Part shown: positions 22,729 through 34,360 of the stretch, one piece after another
Numbering within the stretch: the stretch's first letter is position 1
How the letters are laid out: every line of letters starts with the position of its first letter
Source: Candolleomyces eurysporus
Lineage: Eukaryota; Basidiomycota; Agaricomycetes; Agaricales; Psathyrellaceae
Reading direction: 5' to 3'
Assembly (NCBI GenBank): GCA_027579435.1
Contig: JANBPK010001189.1
Span: 186,001-250,000 of the forward strand
Length of the DNA: 64,000 bases
The notes under the pieces: generated by a model
Database searches by the model: none
The model's input: only the letters and a program-made list of their open reading frames with translations
Told to the model about the DNA's origin: nothing
Translations under genes and position numbers: made by a program

Positions 22729-24534
22729 TGGAATCCCGGTGTACAACAGGAACAGTTTTCGTAACGGAATCGGCACCGGAAAAGCTCAATGTTCAAGTAT
22801 CGGTTGGATCGCTTTATCCTATCCTGCCCCAGCAGACGGGGAGGTATAACGTGGCGAAGAGGTATGTGCGCTTATTCTATCAGGAGCGAGCAATTTCCCG
22901 ACGAGTCGCAAATTTTGACAGAGTCAAGCGTTCACATGCTGTGGTCTCCGCCGGCATGTTCATGACAGCACGTTCGCCTGTGTCAGTATACATTTTCATG
23001 GATCCTTGGAATGGATCTCACACAGCCTTATAGGCCGAAGTACTTGCCGCAGCAATGGGCAGCGTACACCCACCCCGAAGGGCAAATCTATTTCGTCCGC
23101 GATGGCCCAATCCGGGTGGTCACAGACTCTTACCTTTACAAGTCTGAGATCGCGGACAAGATCGTGTCCTGGGTCCAGCACATTGAGAAAGAGGCCGAGT
23201 CGAAAGACTTCACTTTCCCGGATTCCGTCGAACTCTACGTGCAGCTCGAAGAAGAGGACTGCAACTACTACTTCGCGGATCACACTGCGCGCACCCTTTT
23301 CTGGCTTGATGACTATGACACCACCGAATTGGGCCTTCTCGCTGTAGTTTCGCCTTCTCACCTAAGTGAGTCTATCAAGATCCGAGTCTTTTCCGCGTCT
23401 AATGGCTATTCTCCCTCGAAGAAATCCAGCTCGAGGAGCAGTACTGGGGTCACGTCGAATGTCACTGCATGCACGGCATCAGATTCCAGAATAACATCGT
23501 TGACGAAGCAATCAGTCAGCTTGTCCACGCCTGTGGCGGTACGTTGCTCATCGGTGTCTATTCGGTAATATCCTGACCGGATTTCACAGACCAAATGACA
23601 TCATCGTCATCCACGTTCCCCTACTCTTTCAAGGAATGCAAGGACTTCCTTGACATCCTCACGCCCGCTCGGCAACGTGCCAACGATGGCCATATCATTA
23701 CGCTCGTCGCTCGTATCTTCAACGTTATTGCCAACAACAGGTACTGGACGCACTATGGGCAGGAGCAAGCCCGTTTGTCCCGTGACACCTCGATTCTTGA
23801 GGAAACTAGTGGCCAAACTGCCTGGGGCTCGGGCATTGCTTCCGCGATCTCGCTGAGGGTGTCTGACTTCTTCGCCTCGCGTCTCGATACGATCTTCACC
23901 GATGACTACGTATACGCCATGGACTGGCAGAAGTTCATGACCCAGGCATTGGGCAAATGGAGAGGTGCATTCGTCCAGTCCCTCGCTCTTTTGATGTAAG
24001 CATCGCGCTCGTTAACAACTCGATATCGGCTAACTCCTCCCCCAGGTTGCACATCTTCTGTTTCTTCCTTCCTGTCTCGAGAACGCTTGCTATCGTTTCT
24101 GCTGGGTTCTTGAGCAGTAGTATTCTCATCTCTGCCATCCTCATCCACTACCACCAAGACCTAGAGACCGGCTCCGCCGGCGAAGCTGTAAGTTTTCTTT
24201 TTTTTTTGCATCACGTGTTTCTTCTTAGTAACGAGCTTTCTAGTATGAGTACCTCTCACGAAACAAAACGAAGAAATGCAAGTTCCAAAGCCTCGCTCTC
24301 CTGTTCTCCCTTCCCCAGGCCTTCAGCCTCTGGGGTCTCTTCCTCATGTTCTCGCAAGTCGCAACCTTCATTCCATCATCTCATCTTGCTCTTCTCTCTT
24401 CTGGCATTATTTTATCTTCTATTGTCTTCTATATTTGCAGCAGTATCTTCTCTTCAGCGGCGTCCAGGATTTCTGGTCTGTTCGCTCGCAATGCCCCTCC
24501 CTCGTCGGTTTCTGACAAGGAGTCGGCTGTTTAA
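22729..24534 (+). CDS. WW-motif multi-pass membrane protein, paralogue 3
   Basis: The body of the gene starts in an exon at about 23,023 with a WW-like motif (YLPQQWAAYTHPEGQIYF), followed by the second motif (YYFADHTARTLFWLDDYD) near 23,265-23,320. Further exons carry the QYWGH segment, TSSSSTFPYSFKE and RYWTHYGQEQARL. Two or more exons of membrane helices (LHIFCFFLPVSRTLAIVSAG and SLWGLFLMFSQVATFIP) end at 24534. ATG 22729 has a TATA box and an excellent context and opens a 45-codon exon ending NVAKR, which resembles the end of the N-terminal tail in the other copies. However, the simplest intron from that exon does not close the phase, so the first junction is unresolved; the Met at 23011 is the fallback start. 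It is more diverged than the other four paralogues. Function is unknown. Confidence 0.7.
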
Positions 24535-26180
24535 CTTTCTGTTGCTTCAAAAGGGCATCTAATATCTGCCATCCTCTCGTCGAGTTGATAACTCGATGAG
24601 GCGCGTCCGGCGAGGTTACGGGACCTCTGCAGGTCTAGTCACCTGGCTGTTCCGCCGGTGTTCATTGTCATCGACCTGCTGTTCACGTCCTGCTTGTGGT
24701 CTCTTAGAACCGGATTATACCCAGCACAGAAATATACCCTCGAGCGTGTTTATTGCATTTTGGTAACCCTCAATTGTATCTGTAGCTTTTTGTTAGATTC
24801 AGCTGTATACTTATCGAACGTTCTTTGCTACGGGATACCCTGGACCCAACCTGGGGTCGTCATATCACTAGCGCAGATTTGAGGATGACGCGAAGCACAA
24901 CACAACAACGAGGTTGCTTGGGCGATTCGTTGCGTTTTCGGAGAATTCGAAGCCCAAGATGAGGTGAGTTATTCTTTATCGATTCGTCATCGTGTCCGTC
25001 CTCTCTTGCAAGGCAGGTTCTAACTGCGGATGCGCCTCACGATCCATCGACCCTGCAGGAAGTGCTACACCTCATGATGAGCTAAGATTGGATATGTCAA
25101 GACCCTTGGAATTCGAAGCCGTGAGCTGGCCACCCACACCTACTAGGAACATTCATGATATTAGGTGATGGATCTAATCAAGGTGTATTCACCTGATGGA
25201 AGATAAGTGCTACGTCTTCTTTTTTCCCAAGTTTTCTGATGAAAAGTGGTAGTTTTACGGCGGACGGGGCGAAATTCTGCTGGTTTAGTCCTGTTTAGTA
25301 GTTGTTAAGGGAGCCTTAGATTCGGCATCCCTGCTCCAGCGGTGATGGTGGATCGACATTCGTGTCACCACAGGAGCTATGTGCTCCCGCTCAAAATAAT
25401 GAAACCAGAATTAGAGCAAAGACGAACCTCCACAGAGATTAATTGACTGGACCTCCTCTGCGGCGGCGGCCGTACTTGTCAATGCTCTCTCCTCAGCTAT
25501 CGCTCTAGGTACTTATCTCAATGTTTTCTGGGCGCATCAAACAATATTATTGCAAGCGGAGATTTTAGGCGTATGCATGTTCCTGGTTGTTATCCAAATA
25601 TGGGCTAACCGTTAGCATCTAATCCTTTCTAGTACATATTGGATGCATCGTATGGCCCGTCTCATCCGAATCTCTCCACTTGGGATGGCGTCCTCTGGCG
25701 GACAGAATCCTCTATCTGTCTGTCGGATCCTGTCCGCCACCTTGCCCTTATTTTCCCCTGGCAGTCACCTTGGTCGAATAGGAGGCCTGTCTGAAGATTC
25801 CACCATGGTGGCGGTACTCAGGCGAACTACGAGATACTCGCTTCTGGGAGGGCTCCCAATCATGGTCGATAAGTATGAACGTCGTTAACCGAGCCCAAAA
25901 TCGACCCTGCGTTCTGTCACACGTTCATGGCACACACGATACCCTCCCAGTTAAGTTCCTGAAATTTTGGGGGGTTTTCAAGTGGCTTCTACTTCATCCT
26001 GTCAATTCCGGTGCCGACCGCGGTCGGATGGGGCGGTTTTGTCGGGCTACGTGACCACTGGCACGTCTATCATTTATCTGGCAGTGCTTGCCAACCCGCA
26101 TCGTCGTTCGGGACCTTTTTTTTTTNCTGTGTGTGGATTAGATCTGCTTCCACTCCCTGTTTTTTTCCCCATTTTGTTTT
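24535..26180. other. Intergenic interval, no gene supported
   Basis: About 1.6 kb separates the third WW-motif gene from the DUF6534-type gene. Only short open stretches occur and none shows a recognisable motif or splice pattern. An N follows a ten-T run at 26126. I see no tRNA and no repeat structure. Confidence 0.5.
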
Positions 26181-26188
26181 TATAAAAG
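26181..26188 (+). promoter_or_regulatory. TATA box of the DUF6534-type gene
   Basis: TATAAAAG lies 157 nt upstream of ATG 26338, just after a T-rich tract. It is the only TATA-like element in the proximal upstream region, so it is a reasonable core promoter candidate. Confidence 0.45.
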
Positions 26189-26337
26189 AGTGGCGCTCTC
26201 CCTGATTTTGCGGGAGTATATCTTGGTCTCTGTTCGCTTACGCTCGAATAAGTATCAGCGGTCAGTATTCAACCAGGTCACCATCCGTCGCAGTTTTCCC
26301 TTTACCCTCCCACTAAACGCTGCCTGCTAATGAGGCG

Positions 26338-28195
26338 ATGTCCGTCGGGGAGTACCATGGAAAACTGGGTACGTTCAGCATGTCTGGTCGTCGTATCTTT
26401 TGCTCATTTCGTTCCTCTACCCAGGCAGCATATTGGTTGGCGTCACATGTATGTTCCCCCCTTTCTAGTCCAGTCGCCACATCGCATCTGACAACCATCG
26501 AATTTCAAGTGAACACCTACCTTTTCGGAGTCGTGTCCAGCCAGTATGTCGACTATTATACGAAGGGTGAGATGACCTTTTTTACGAGCACTCGTATATC
26601 GGGCTTTCCCTAACGTTTGTTCGGCTACCAGGCTTCAAGGACAAGCTGCGAATCAGGTGGGTATTCAAGCGGGATCTTTTTGGGTTTCCGACACTCATCT
26701 GAATGCGCTTAAGGATCATGGTCTTGATACTTTGCGCATTGGACGCGATTCAAACGGTCTTGTAAGTCTTATCATCGCGCTGTCTGATACCGATCTGAAT
26801 TTATTCTATAGGATGGTGTACATATGTTGGATTTTCCTGTAAGTGGAACGGCCTTTTCACGCCGAACCATCATTTATTTTTTTCGCGTTTAGGGTTGACC
26901 ATGACCCAGAACCACTGTTCTTTATCGCTGGTACGAACTATGTTCCTGGTGATATGATGTCGGCCCGACTCAATCGTCTTTAGAGCAAAAGTCGCTTTTC
27001 GCTCTGATACCGATTGGTACAGCGATTACTGCAAGCGTCACACACGTTTTCTTGGGCATCAGGTCAGTCAATGCTTCGCCTATCATGGTGCATGAAATCG
27101 CCCCTTTCCTGACATCGCTTCGTTCAGAATGCTCGGGGTGTCAAAACATCGAGCTTTATTTGGCTTGGTTGTTTCCATGACTCTTGCTGAGCTCGCGGGC
27201 GGACTGGCTTTTGGAATTCGGTGAGCGTTCCGGAAAACTTTGCATCCCTTTGAGAATCTGAACGGACCGATCTCCCTCTACTTCAACGATCCCGTCCATC
27301 AGAATGTGGACACTGGAGAGGTACAGTTTCTCCACTATTCGTCTCACCACTGAATACTGATCCTGTTCTAGTACAACCGATTTTAACGGCTTGAAGCCCT
27401 ATATAATTGTCTGGCTTACAATTCAATCGATCTTGGATATGTTTGTGTCCGGTGAGCCTCTAGTCCCATCTTGTATGCTCTTTGTTCTAATACACAGCAC
27501 AAATCGCAGTGTTCATGAGCATCTATCTTCATCGGCGCAGAACCGGACATGCCCGCACCGATAGCGTCATAAATCGCCTGATCGGAGGCTGCATACAAAC
27601 AGGAGTTTGTTCTACTGTTTTTGCAATATGCGGTCTCGCCGCTTTTGGTCAGTGAATCGTGCAGTTCGTGGTTTTTTCCAGCTTTGACCGAGGAATCGTC
27701 GCCAGTTGTACGCCCCGATTCTACACTTTATGCGATATTCCTAATTCCCATCGGACGAACATATACCACGGTTAGTGAACTTCACCGAGCCATATAAATC
27801 TATACTCAGAGCTCTCTTGCTTCCCCAGACCTTGATGAACACGTTAAACGTGAGGTCCCATTTGAAGGAGCGTCTGTTGGAAGACGTCCATCCTCAAAAT
27901 GTGCGAATCCTTCTTTTCACCGGCGCCTTTCCTAACCAAAATATTGTCTTTACAGGCAGGCGATGTCGCCTGGCCAAGGGACAACTCCTCCGCGGGCGGA
28001 GAGAGACGGCTCAGCGCGAGCATTATCAGAGGGGCGGATATTACTTTCCCGGTGTTTGTGAGGAAGGTTTCATTAGACGAAGATGTCGAAACCGGCAAAC
28101 CCGGGCCAACAAAGTCCCTCTCCCTCACTCGGATTGAACTCCGGCCAAGTCCAATCAATGGACCAGAACATTTTCGCGGACAACCACCAGCATAA
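26338..28195 (+). CDS. DUF6534-type seven-helix membrane protein
   Basis: Fifteen exons, several under 30 nt, join through canonical introns into a protein of about 354 residues. It begins MSVGEYHGKLG, then SILVGVT and LNTYLFGVVSSQYVDYY (helix 1). Further helices are IMVLILCALDAIQTVLMVY, LFALIPIGTAITASVTHVF, ALFGLVVSMTLAELAGGLAF, YIIVWLTIQSILDMFVSAVF and CIQTGVCSTVFAICGLAAF. The last helical region ends in the family-typical TTLMNTLNVR before a polar tail (VETGKPGPTKSLSLTR) and a stop at 28193-28195. The layout is that of the large basidiomycete DUF6534 family, whose members have no established role, though a receptor-like one has been suggested from topology. The extreme fragmentation means no exon shows as a long ORF except the last. 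Confidence 0.85.
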
Positions 28196-28413
28196 GCCCC
28201 CAACATTCCGAAAGCGCACAATAGATCAATACTGTATGTACTGTAGAACCATTACTAGTGTAATTTTTATCACGCTCTTTATGTTACTATCTGTTTGGAC
28301 AATGGTTTCCCAGGACTACCGCCTAGAGAACTGTGTACAACCCCATTTAACCGTCTGCATCGTAGAAGCTGGCCCCAAGACCCCTGAGAGAGGCGCAACA
28401 GGCAACTAGTTAG

Positions 28414-31357
28414 TCAAATTCCATAGAATGCGGGTTTTCCTAACCCGAGAGGGAAAACCAAGGAGACTTTGACTGTTTGTTGCACGGGCTGAACTTGAGG
28501 TTGCTGTAAGTGTGCGTACGGCGGATGTACCATTGGATCCGCCGTCGGTACGGTTGACAGCATGATATTAGGCATTGCACCAGCTTTGGGATGTATTGAA
28601 GTTAGTTCCCGAGAAGGGAAGGTCGCAAAAAAAGAAGATTTTGACTTACGTCCCAGGCTGTCCAATGTTGCCCCCAGAGAAAAATTCCCATTCGTCGTCC
28701 ACACCACCATCCTCAGCGACATGACGAGCTCAGTCTTCGTCAAGATCCCGGAGTGCTCTGGATCTGACAGGCCGAGTATCGTGGTCAGCTCGCCCTCAGG
28801 CAAGACGTTGGAACTAAAGCGTCCCCGCACCGCCCCAGCGGTCAACACTCCCTCCTTCTCACAGTCAAGAGCTACAAGGATTTGATCCACGAGTGCTGTC
28901 TCCGCTGTAGTGGGCGGAGTCACACCAGGCGGCGTCGCATCAGACCTGGGATGGTACAAGGGTCGAGGCGCATCAGTATCCACCAGCATTGCCTCTTGCA
29001 TAGTCGAGCTAGAGGCTTGGAGATGCTGTGAGCCATAGACATAAGGGAAGTGAGTTGCAGGGGCAGTTTTTCCTGAGCCTTCATCCTGATCATCCATGAG
29101 AGCATCGTCATCATCTGTATCATCTATAGGTGGAAGAGCTGGCGAGCCAGGCACATCCACTCCGTCTATCACTCGCTGCCCAGCTGAAGCAGCCTCCGAT
29201 GGAGCCCAGGAATCCTTGAAGAACGCGATTCCTAGACGATGAACTTAGTTGGTGACCTATGGCAAGCCATGTGAAATCTCACCATTGCGATATTCGAAAG
29301 GGTACTCTCTTTGGAGGGCGTTCATCAATGTCATGAATCCATTTTCTTGACAGCCATTTCGTTAATGAAACGAACATGGCACAGAAAAAATAATCTCTTA
29401 CTATCCCAGCGAAGGCCTTTGAGGGTGAATTTCCAATCATTATCGTGAGTTAAAGCGTAACTCGCTTCAAACTGTGAACTCCATCAACACGACAACATGA
29501 TGCTGGAGGAATAGACTTACCTCTAGGAGCATCAGTTTGTTGAGAAAGTCCGATGGATGGTTTGTCTGTGGTACGAGAATAAGCATATGAGAAAAAGTGC
29601 ATTAGTCATGTCACGAAAGTTGCCATACCTTCAGCGTTTCAAGTAGGGAGCGCACGAGCTCCTGTTGGCTGAGTGGACCCTCGCCAGCGTCCTGTCCAAG
29701 ATTGGACGTTCCGCCAGAATCGTACGACCTCCCTTGTCCTCCTGCTTGTCCACCATAGTCATGACTCGATCCGCTGGGATTCGATGAAGAGCTAGGTCCT
29801 CCAAATTGGGGTCCGTACCCTCCTTGATGACTGCTGCCGCCCAGAGAGCCTGAGCCGGAGTTATCACCATCCCTATCCCGACGACTAACCTTTCCCGCAA
29901 CCTTGGACTTGCGCCATTCACTCCGATATTGCTCAGAAGTGGCCAATTTCCATCCATCAAGAAATAGAGGCTGGTCCTGGACACCTGGAACACCCCCGGG
30001 CCGACTGGTGCAAAATTTGCCAAACTGCTTCGTCTCCGTCCAGCGAAACGCGGTTTGATCTGGGTTCGATGGCGATGGAACAGGCTCCAGCTTCATTGGG
30101 CATTCCCTCTCCGCGTTAATGAACGATGCCATGCCCCAACTCCTGGTTTTGGTACATGAAGTCACGAAGTAAAGCGGCGACTTTGTGTAAGATTGCAGTC
30201 CTCTAGCTCGAGCGAAGCTGTACAGCCCATCCGCGTTCTGTTTGATAAAGTCACCGACGGCTTGGGAACACCCCTCTGTCAATGAATCCACACTGGCTGG
30301 GTCGGTCAGCGCCAGACAAGCACCTTCAGCATTGCGAGCCGTGAAGGTAAACGACCTATACATGGTAGACGTTCATTTCCGAGAAAATCGATCGGAGAAC
30401 AAGACAAACTTACCAACCAGCACCAGCAATGGGAACAACAGTGGATTCAGCTCCAGAGTACAGCGCGTAGCCCTCCACAAAATGATGGTCGTCTCGTTCG
30501 ACTAGCTCCTGGAAGGGAACTTGAAAGTCTTCGTCGTGTAGAAACTCTCGAATGGTGTCCTCGTCTTCCCATATGTTGTACAGTTTCCTGAAACTCTCTT
30601 TAGCATCGACTGTCCCAACGTCTCCGGGAACAATCTCTTTCGGTGGCCGGTTAGGTGGTCTTGGGGGGTTCCAGCAAGGAAATCCTTCTCCCTTGCTTAT
30701 CATATTGCGTATGTATGCACGAGGATATCCGGCTTCATGTGCTGTTATGTGGGCGAATAATGTATTGTCTTCGGCCATTGGAATCTGTGGCCAAGGTGAC
30801 CGTGAATAAGGTTGTGTAATTGCTGATAACATCGTGTGCGTACTCACAACACTGTGGTGCACATTGAGTTCTTGATCCAAGCTTGNATGGTTCGCCATTA
30901 TGTCCACGATGCTGGTTCTGGCAGGTATCTGGTCGTTTGGAGGCGGAGGAGGTGCAGGCGGCGGCTGTGGGCTGTACTGGATCGCACGAGGTCCACCCGT
31001 CCAATGAGGACTATACTGTGTCGCACGGGGGTCACTAGTTGCATGGGGGTTGTACTGAATTGCAAGAGGGCCACTAGTCTGGGGCAGGCCACCGCTATAC
31101 TGATGGCTTAGAGGGTAGCTGCTCGTTGTCTGCTGAGGGCCACCGCTATACTGATTACTCGAAGTGTAGCCACCTTGATAGTAATAGTGGTTGTGGTTTA
31201 ATGTAATATTGTTGTTGAAGTTTCCGCCTGCTGTTTGGAATCGATTACCGCTGAATTGTTGGTGGTCCCCACCAGAAAGCACGGATAATGACGTCTCCGG
31301 CTCGCTTGAGCCACCTGTAGTAGTCAGACTTGAAGAAGAAGAAGAGCCTTCTTCCAT
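28414..31357 (-). CDS. Agaricomycete multi-domain protein with Gly/Gln/Tyr-rich N-terminus and EH-like C-terminal segment
   Basis: Exon 1 (31357-30848, 170 codons) encodes a low-complexity head with a GGNFNNN-I-T-L-NHNHYYY segment and tandem QYSGG and AIQYSPH repeats, ending in a poly-proline run. Exon 2 (30784-30414) has GFPCWNPPRPP and VPGDVGTVDAKESFRKLYNI. The exon from 30355 to about 29,630 has a segment of a family common in agaricomycetes (LYFVTSCTKTRSWGMASF ... QDQPLFLDGWKLA). Smaller exons follow (HPSDFLNKLMLLE; YALTHDNDWKFTLKG), and the last two hold an acidic stretch and a segment resembling an EH domain (GVLTAGAVRGRF ... ILGLSDPEHSGILTKTEL). The N at 30886 is one unknown base in exon 1. 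Intron 1 is 63 nt and in frame. Function is unknown; the EH resemblance is my inference. Confidence 0.8.
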
Positions 31358-31470
31358 CGTCCTTGCCTACAGAGGAGAGAGGTCGAATGAGTGGCTGGTG
31401 GAGGATAAGCGGAGAGGAACGCGGTTACGACATTGCAACCCACTGCATTCAGTGGCCAAAATGATGATGT
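30823..31470 (-). repeat. Duplicated 5' segment (upstream flank, exon 1, start of intron 1), copy 1
   Basis: This segment matches 33207-33845. Homology covers about 110 nt upstream of the start codon, all of exon 1 and the first 25 or so bases of intron 1 (GTGAGTACGCA ... TGTTATCA), and then stops. The downstream parts of the two genes are unrelated. Confidence 0.8.
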
Positions 31471-32666
31471 GCACTGGACGGACGATTTCCGGTCAACGGT
31501 CCCTTGTACCAAGGCTGGCTGTGCTGTAGGACTACCAGGGCCTTCGCACGGGAAGTCCCATTGTCCCTGCCATTCCTCATGAGGTAGGTATTGTGCTCCG
31601 AGTCATCAAACAGCAGTGTAAGGTGAGAGTGGCAACTTGAAAGGAAACAGCCGTCTCTCAGCCGTCCCCACGCGATCTGCCCCCGTGATTGTGGCGTACC
31701 TTCGCCCACACGGACACCCATCGATATATACAAGTCCACAACCAGAAACTTGTCGACGATGTCATCAGGTTGAAGCGACGAGGAGACGGCCGTTTGAAGT
31801 ATTACCATTGATACCCAAGACCTAAAATCTCGATGAGCTCAAGAAGGCCGACGGGCAATTATCGCAGCCGCTGAGCCAGTGTACAAAATTGTGGAATTTG
31901 GGGCCTATGTACAAGATCGATATCAGGGCCAAGTCTGCCCTTCTATCCTCTTTGTACCCTGTTCCTTTTACTAGGCCGCGAACGCGAAATCAGACTCGGA
32001 ATCGCGACTGTAAACGAGACTATTACTAGACATATACGTTCGAACGCTTGGTGATAAACGGCACCATTTTACCAGAGTTTTTCTAGGGATGTAAACGTGC
32101 GTTTCACTCGGTTTGCACCTGCAGACTGGTGTAATGATATATGATGATATCGATACATTAGTGTCATCTTACTGGCAAATAACTGGCTTCTACAGCAGAT
32201 CAGCTTCATAGATCGTGCAAACATACCTCTCTATGATCAGTCGGATCCAAAAGAGCCTGTCCTCGTCCCCATGAAGTTTAAACCATCCACCGATCTCCGG
32301 GCGGTCCGAGAGAAAGCGGAATGGACTTTAAACCACGATGGAGATATGCATGAAACGGACGTCGGAGAGAGGATGCGATTCGCTCACAGTCCACGCAGCG
32401 TGTGTCCATGTGTCCAAGAAACCAAGAGAAGAAAGAGAGACCACAAGCAACTCTAAGCTGTTAACGAACAAAAGGAAAGGAGTCCAGAGGAGAAACTGAT
32501 ACAGTGCGGCAAGCAAAAACATAAGCTCATATACGCAAGAGACAAAAGCATCATAGGTTTATCTCCACGACATGAGCGCCATCCCAGGTTGCCAAAGCAG
32601 TATTGAACGCTCCAGCATCCGGATTCGGCGGTCCCTCAGCCGCCGAATGCGTCGAAGCTTCACTAA
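31471..32666. other. Intergenic interval upstream of the EH-like gene
   Basis: About 1.2 kb lies between the promoter side of the EH-like gene and the 3' end of the zinc-finger gene. It contains AT-rich text near 32,000-32,200 and no supported gene, RNA or repeat. Confidence 0.5.
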
Positions 32667-33732
32667 TCATACCCGTCGCTTGTGGTTGCGTTTGGCGCAC
32701 TCGGCTCCACCCTTGGAGCGCACTAAAAAAACCAAGGTGAATGGGGAGATGCTTTCGTTAGCAGTGGAAGGGTAAGGCAAGGACCAGGGGACTGACAGTG
32801 TCTATTAAGAGCATCCATCCGGGCAAACTGTCGATTACATCCCTCGCACGTGAACGGACGATAGTTTGTATGAAGCTGTTCGTGCCGCTTGTAATCGTAT
32901 CGTCGTGCGAAACACTCCCCGCACCCAGGCCAGGGACAGATAAACAATTTCTCTTCATTATGCGATCGTATATGACCTGGGGCCAGATCAACACGTTAGA
33001 ATATGAGCTATTTCAAGAGTACTAGAAAGTGAAACTACCTCTGAGATTGAAGACTCGAGTAAACGTACTCCCACAACCAGGGAACGGACACACATGCGTT
33101 GTAGCTACCGGCCGTTTACGAACAGCGCTCGCAACCCTCAACGTCAAAATATTCGGCCCCAACACCTGCTGTACCCGGGTCATCGTCACTTCAGTCGCAG
33201 TACTGGTTGATAACACCGTATGCGTACTCACAACACTGTGGTGTGCATCGAGTTCTTGATCTAAATTTGGATCATCCATCGCTATGTCCACGATGCTGGG
33301 TTCGGCGGGTATGCGATCGTTTGGAGGCGGAGGAGGTGGATGCAGCGGCTGTAGGCTATGCTGAATCGCATGAAGTGCACTAGTCCAATGAGGGGTGTAT
33401 TTTATCACATGAGGGTCACCTGTCGCTTGAGGGGCAGACTGGATCACAAGAGGGTCACTAGTCTGCAGAGGGCCGCTGCTATACTGATGGCTCAGAGTGT
33501 ATCCACTAGTTGTCTGCTGAGGGCCACTGCTATACTGATGACTCGGAGGGTAGCCACCTTGAAAGTAATAGTGATTGTGGATAATAATAATGTTGTTGAA
33601 GTTTCCGCCTGCGGTTTGGAATCGATTACCGCTGAATTGCTGGTGGTCCCCACCAGAAAGCACGGATAAAGACACCCCCGGCTCACTTGAGCCATCTGTA
33701 CCAGTCAGACTGAGAGAAGAATATCCTTCCAT
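32667..33732 (-). CDS. C2H2 zinc-finger protein with a shuffled low-complexity first exon
   Basis: Four exons (33732-33232, 33168-33039, 32976-32797, 32722-32667) sum to 867 nt and 288 residues with all phases closing. Exon 1 encodes the same Gln/Gly/Tyr-rich head with GGNFNNI, QYSSGPQQTTSG repeats and a proline run as the gene at 31.4 kb. Exons 2 and 3 encode three C2H2 fingers (CPFPGCGSTFTRVFNLRGHIRSH, shown here only by its C, C, H and H ligands; CPWPGCGECFARRYDYKRHEQLH; and CEGCNRQFARMDALNRH), and exon 4 gives a basic tail (RSKGGAECAKRNHKRRV). It is probably a nuclear sequence-specific DNA-binding protein; its targets are unknown. Intron 1 is 63 nt, in frame and stop-free, so an isoform with retained intron is possible. 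Confidence 0.88.
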
Positions 33733-33845
33733 CGTCCTTGCCCACAGAGACGAGAGGTAGAATGAGTAGCTGGTGGAGGATGAGTGGAGAGAAACGCGTT
33801 CAGCCTCACTGCAATCCAGCGGTCAAAATGATGCCGGGCGATATC
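33207..33845 (-). repeat. Duplicated 5' segment, copy 2
   Basis: This is the partner of 30823-31470. The start-codon flank (ccatcgtccttgcc), exon 1 and the first part of intron 1 match. Homology ends inside the 63-nt intron, before the acceptor. Confidence 0.8.
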
Positions 33846-34360
33846 CAGTAAGTTAATGCAGTGCTAGCGACTAGTGGCGCTGCCCGGTACTTCACACGGC
33901 AAGTTGTCCGAAGTGGGCATAATAGTGGGTCGTTTGGCCGGGGGCAAGGAGACTACGAACTTCATGTGATTAAAACAGAACACCGTAAATACTCGAATCC
34001 ACATCGATATCGTTGGAGAGTAGCGGACGCTGCGGCGAATCCGGCTTCGGGGGGTCGTATGCTCACCAAGCGGTGTAAGTGATCATGAGTGGCAACTTGG
34101 GAAGAAGTCAACAACCTCTCCTTGGCATATTAGCCCTCGTAGGTCCATACGAGCACTCATTGATATCGGTTCCGAAGCCTGGACTTCTATCCTCTTTGTA
34201 CCTCGTTCATGATATCTCCCAGTGGCACACAGATCAAAAGACTCGCTATGCTCGATAGACTGAGCCACACCCCAAACGATAGGCCAGTCACGCGGATGCA
34301 CACGAGGCCTCAGAACCCGGTATATCATTTGAACTAACTGTAGAAAAGAGAACGGTCTAG
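33846..34360. other. Intergenic interval, no gene supported
   Basis: This is the upstream region of the zinc-finger gene and the 3' flank of the metalloprotease gene. No ORF with recognisable features is present. Confidence 0.5.
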
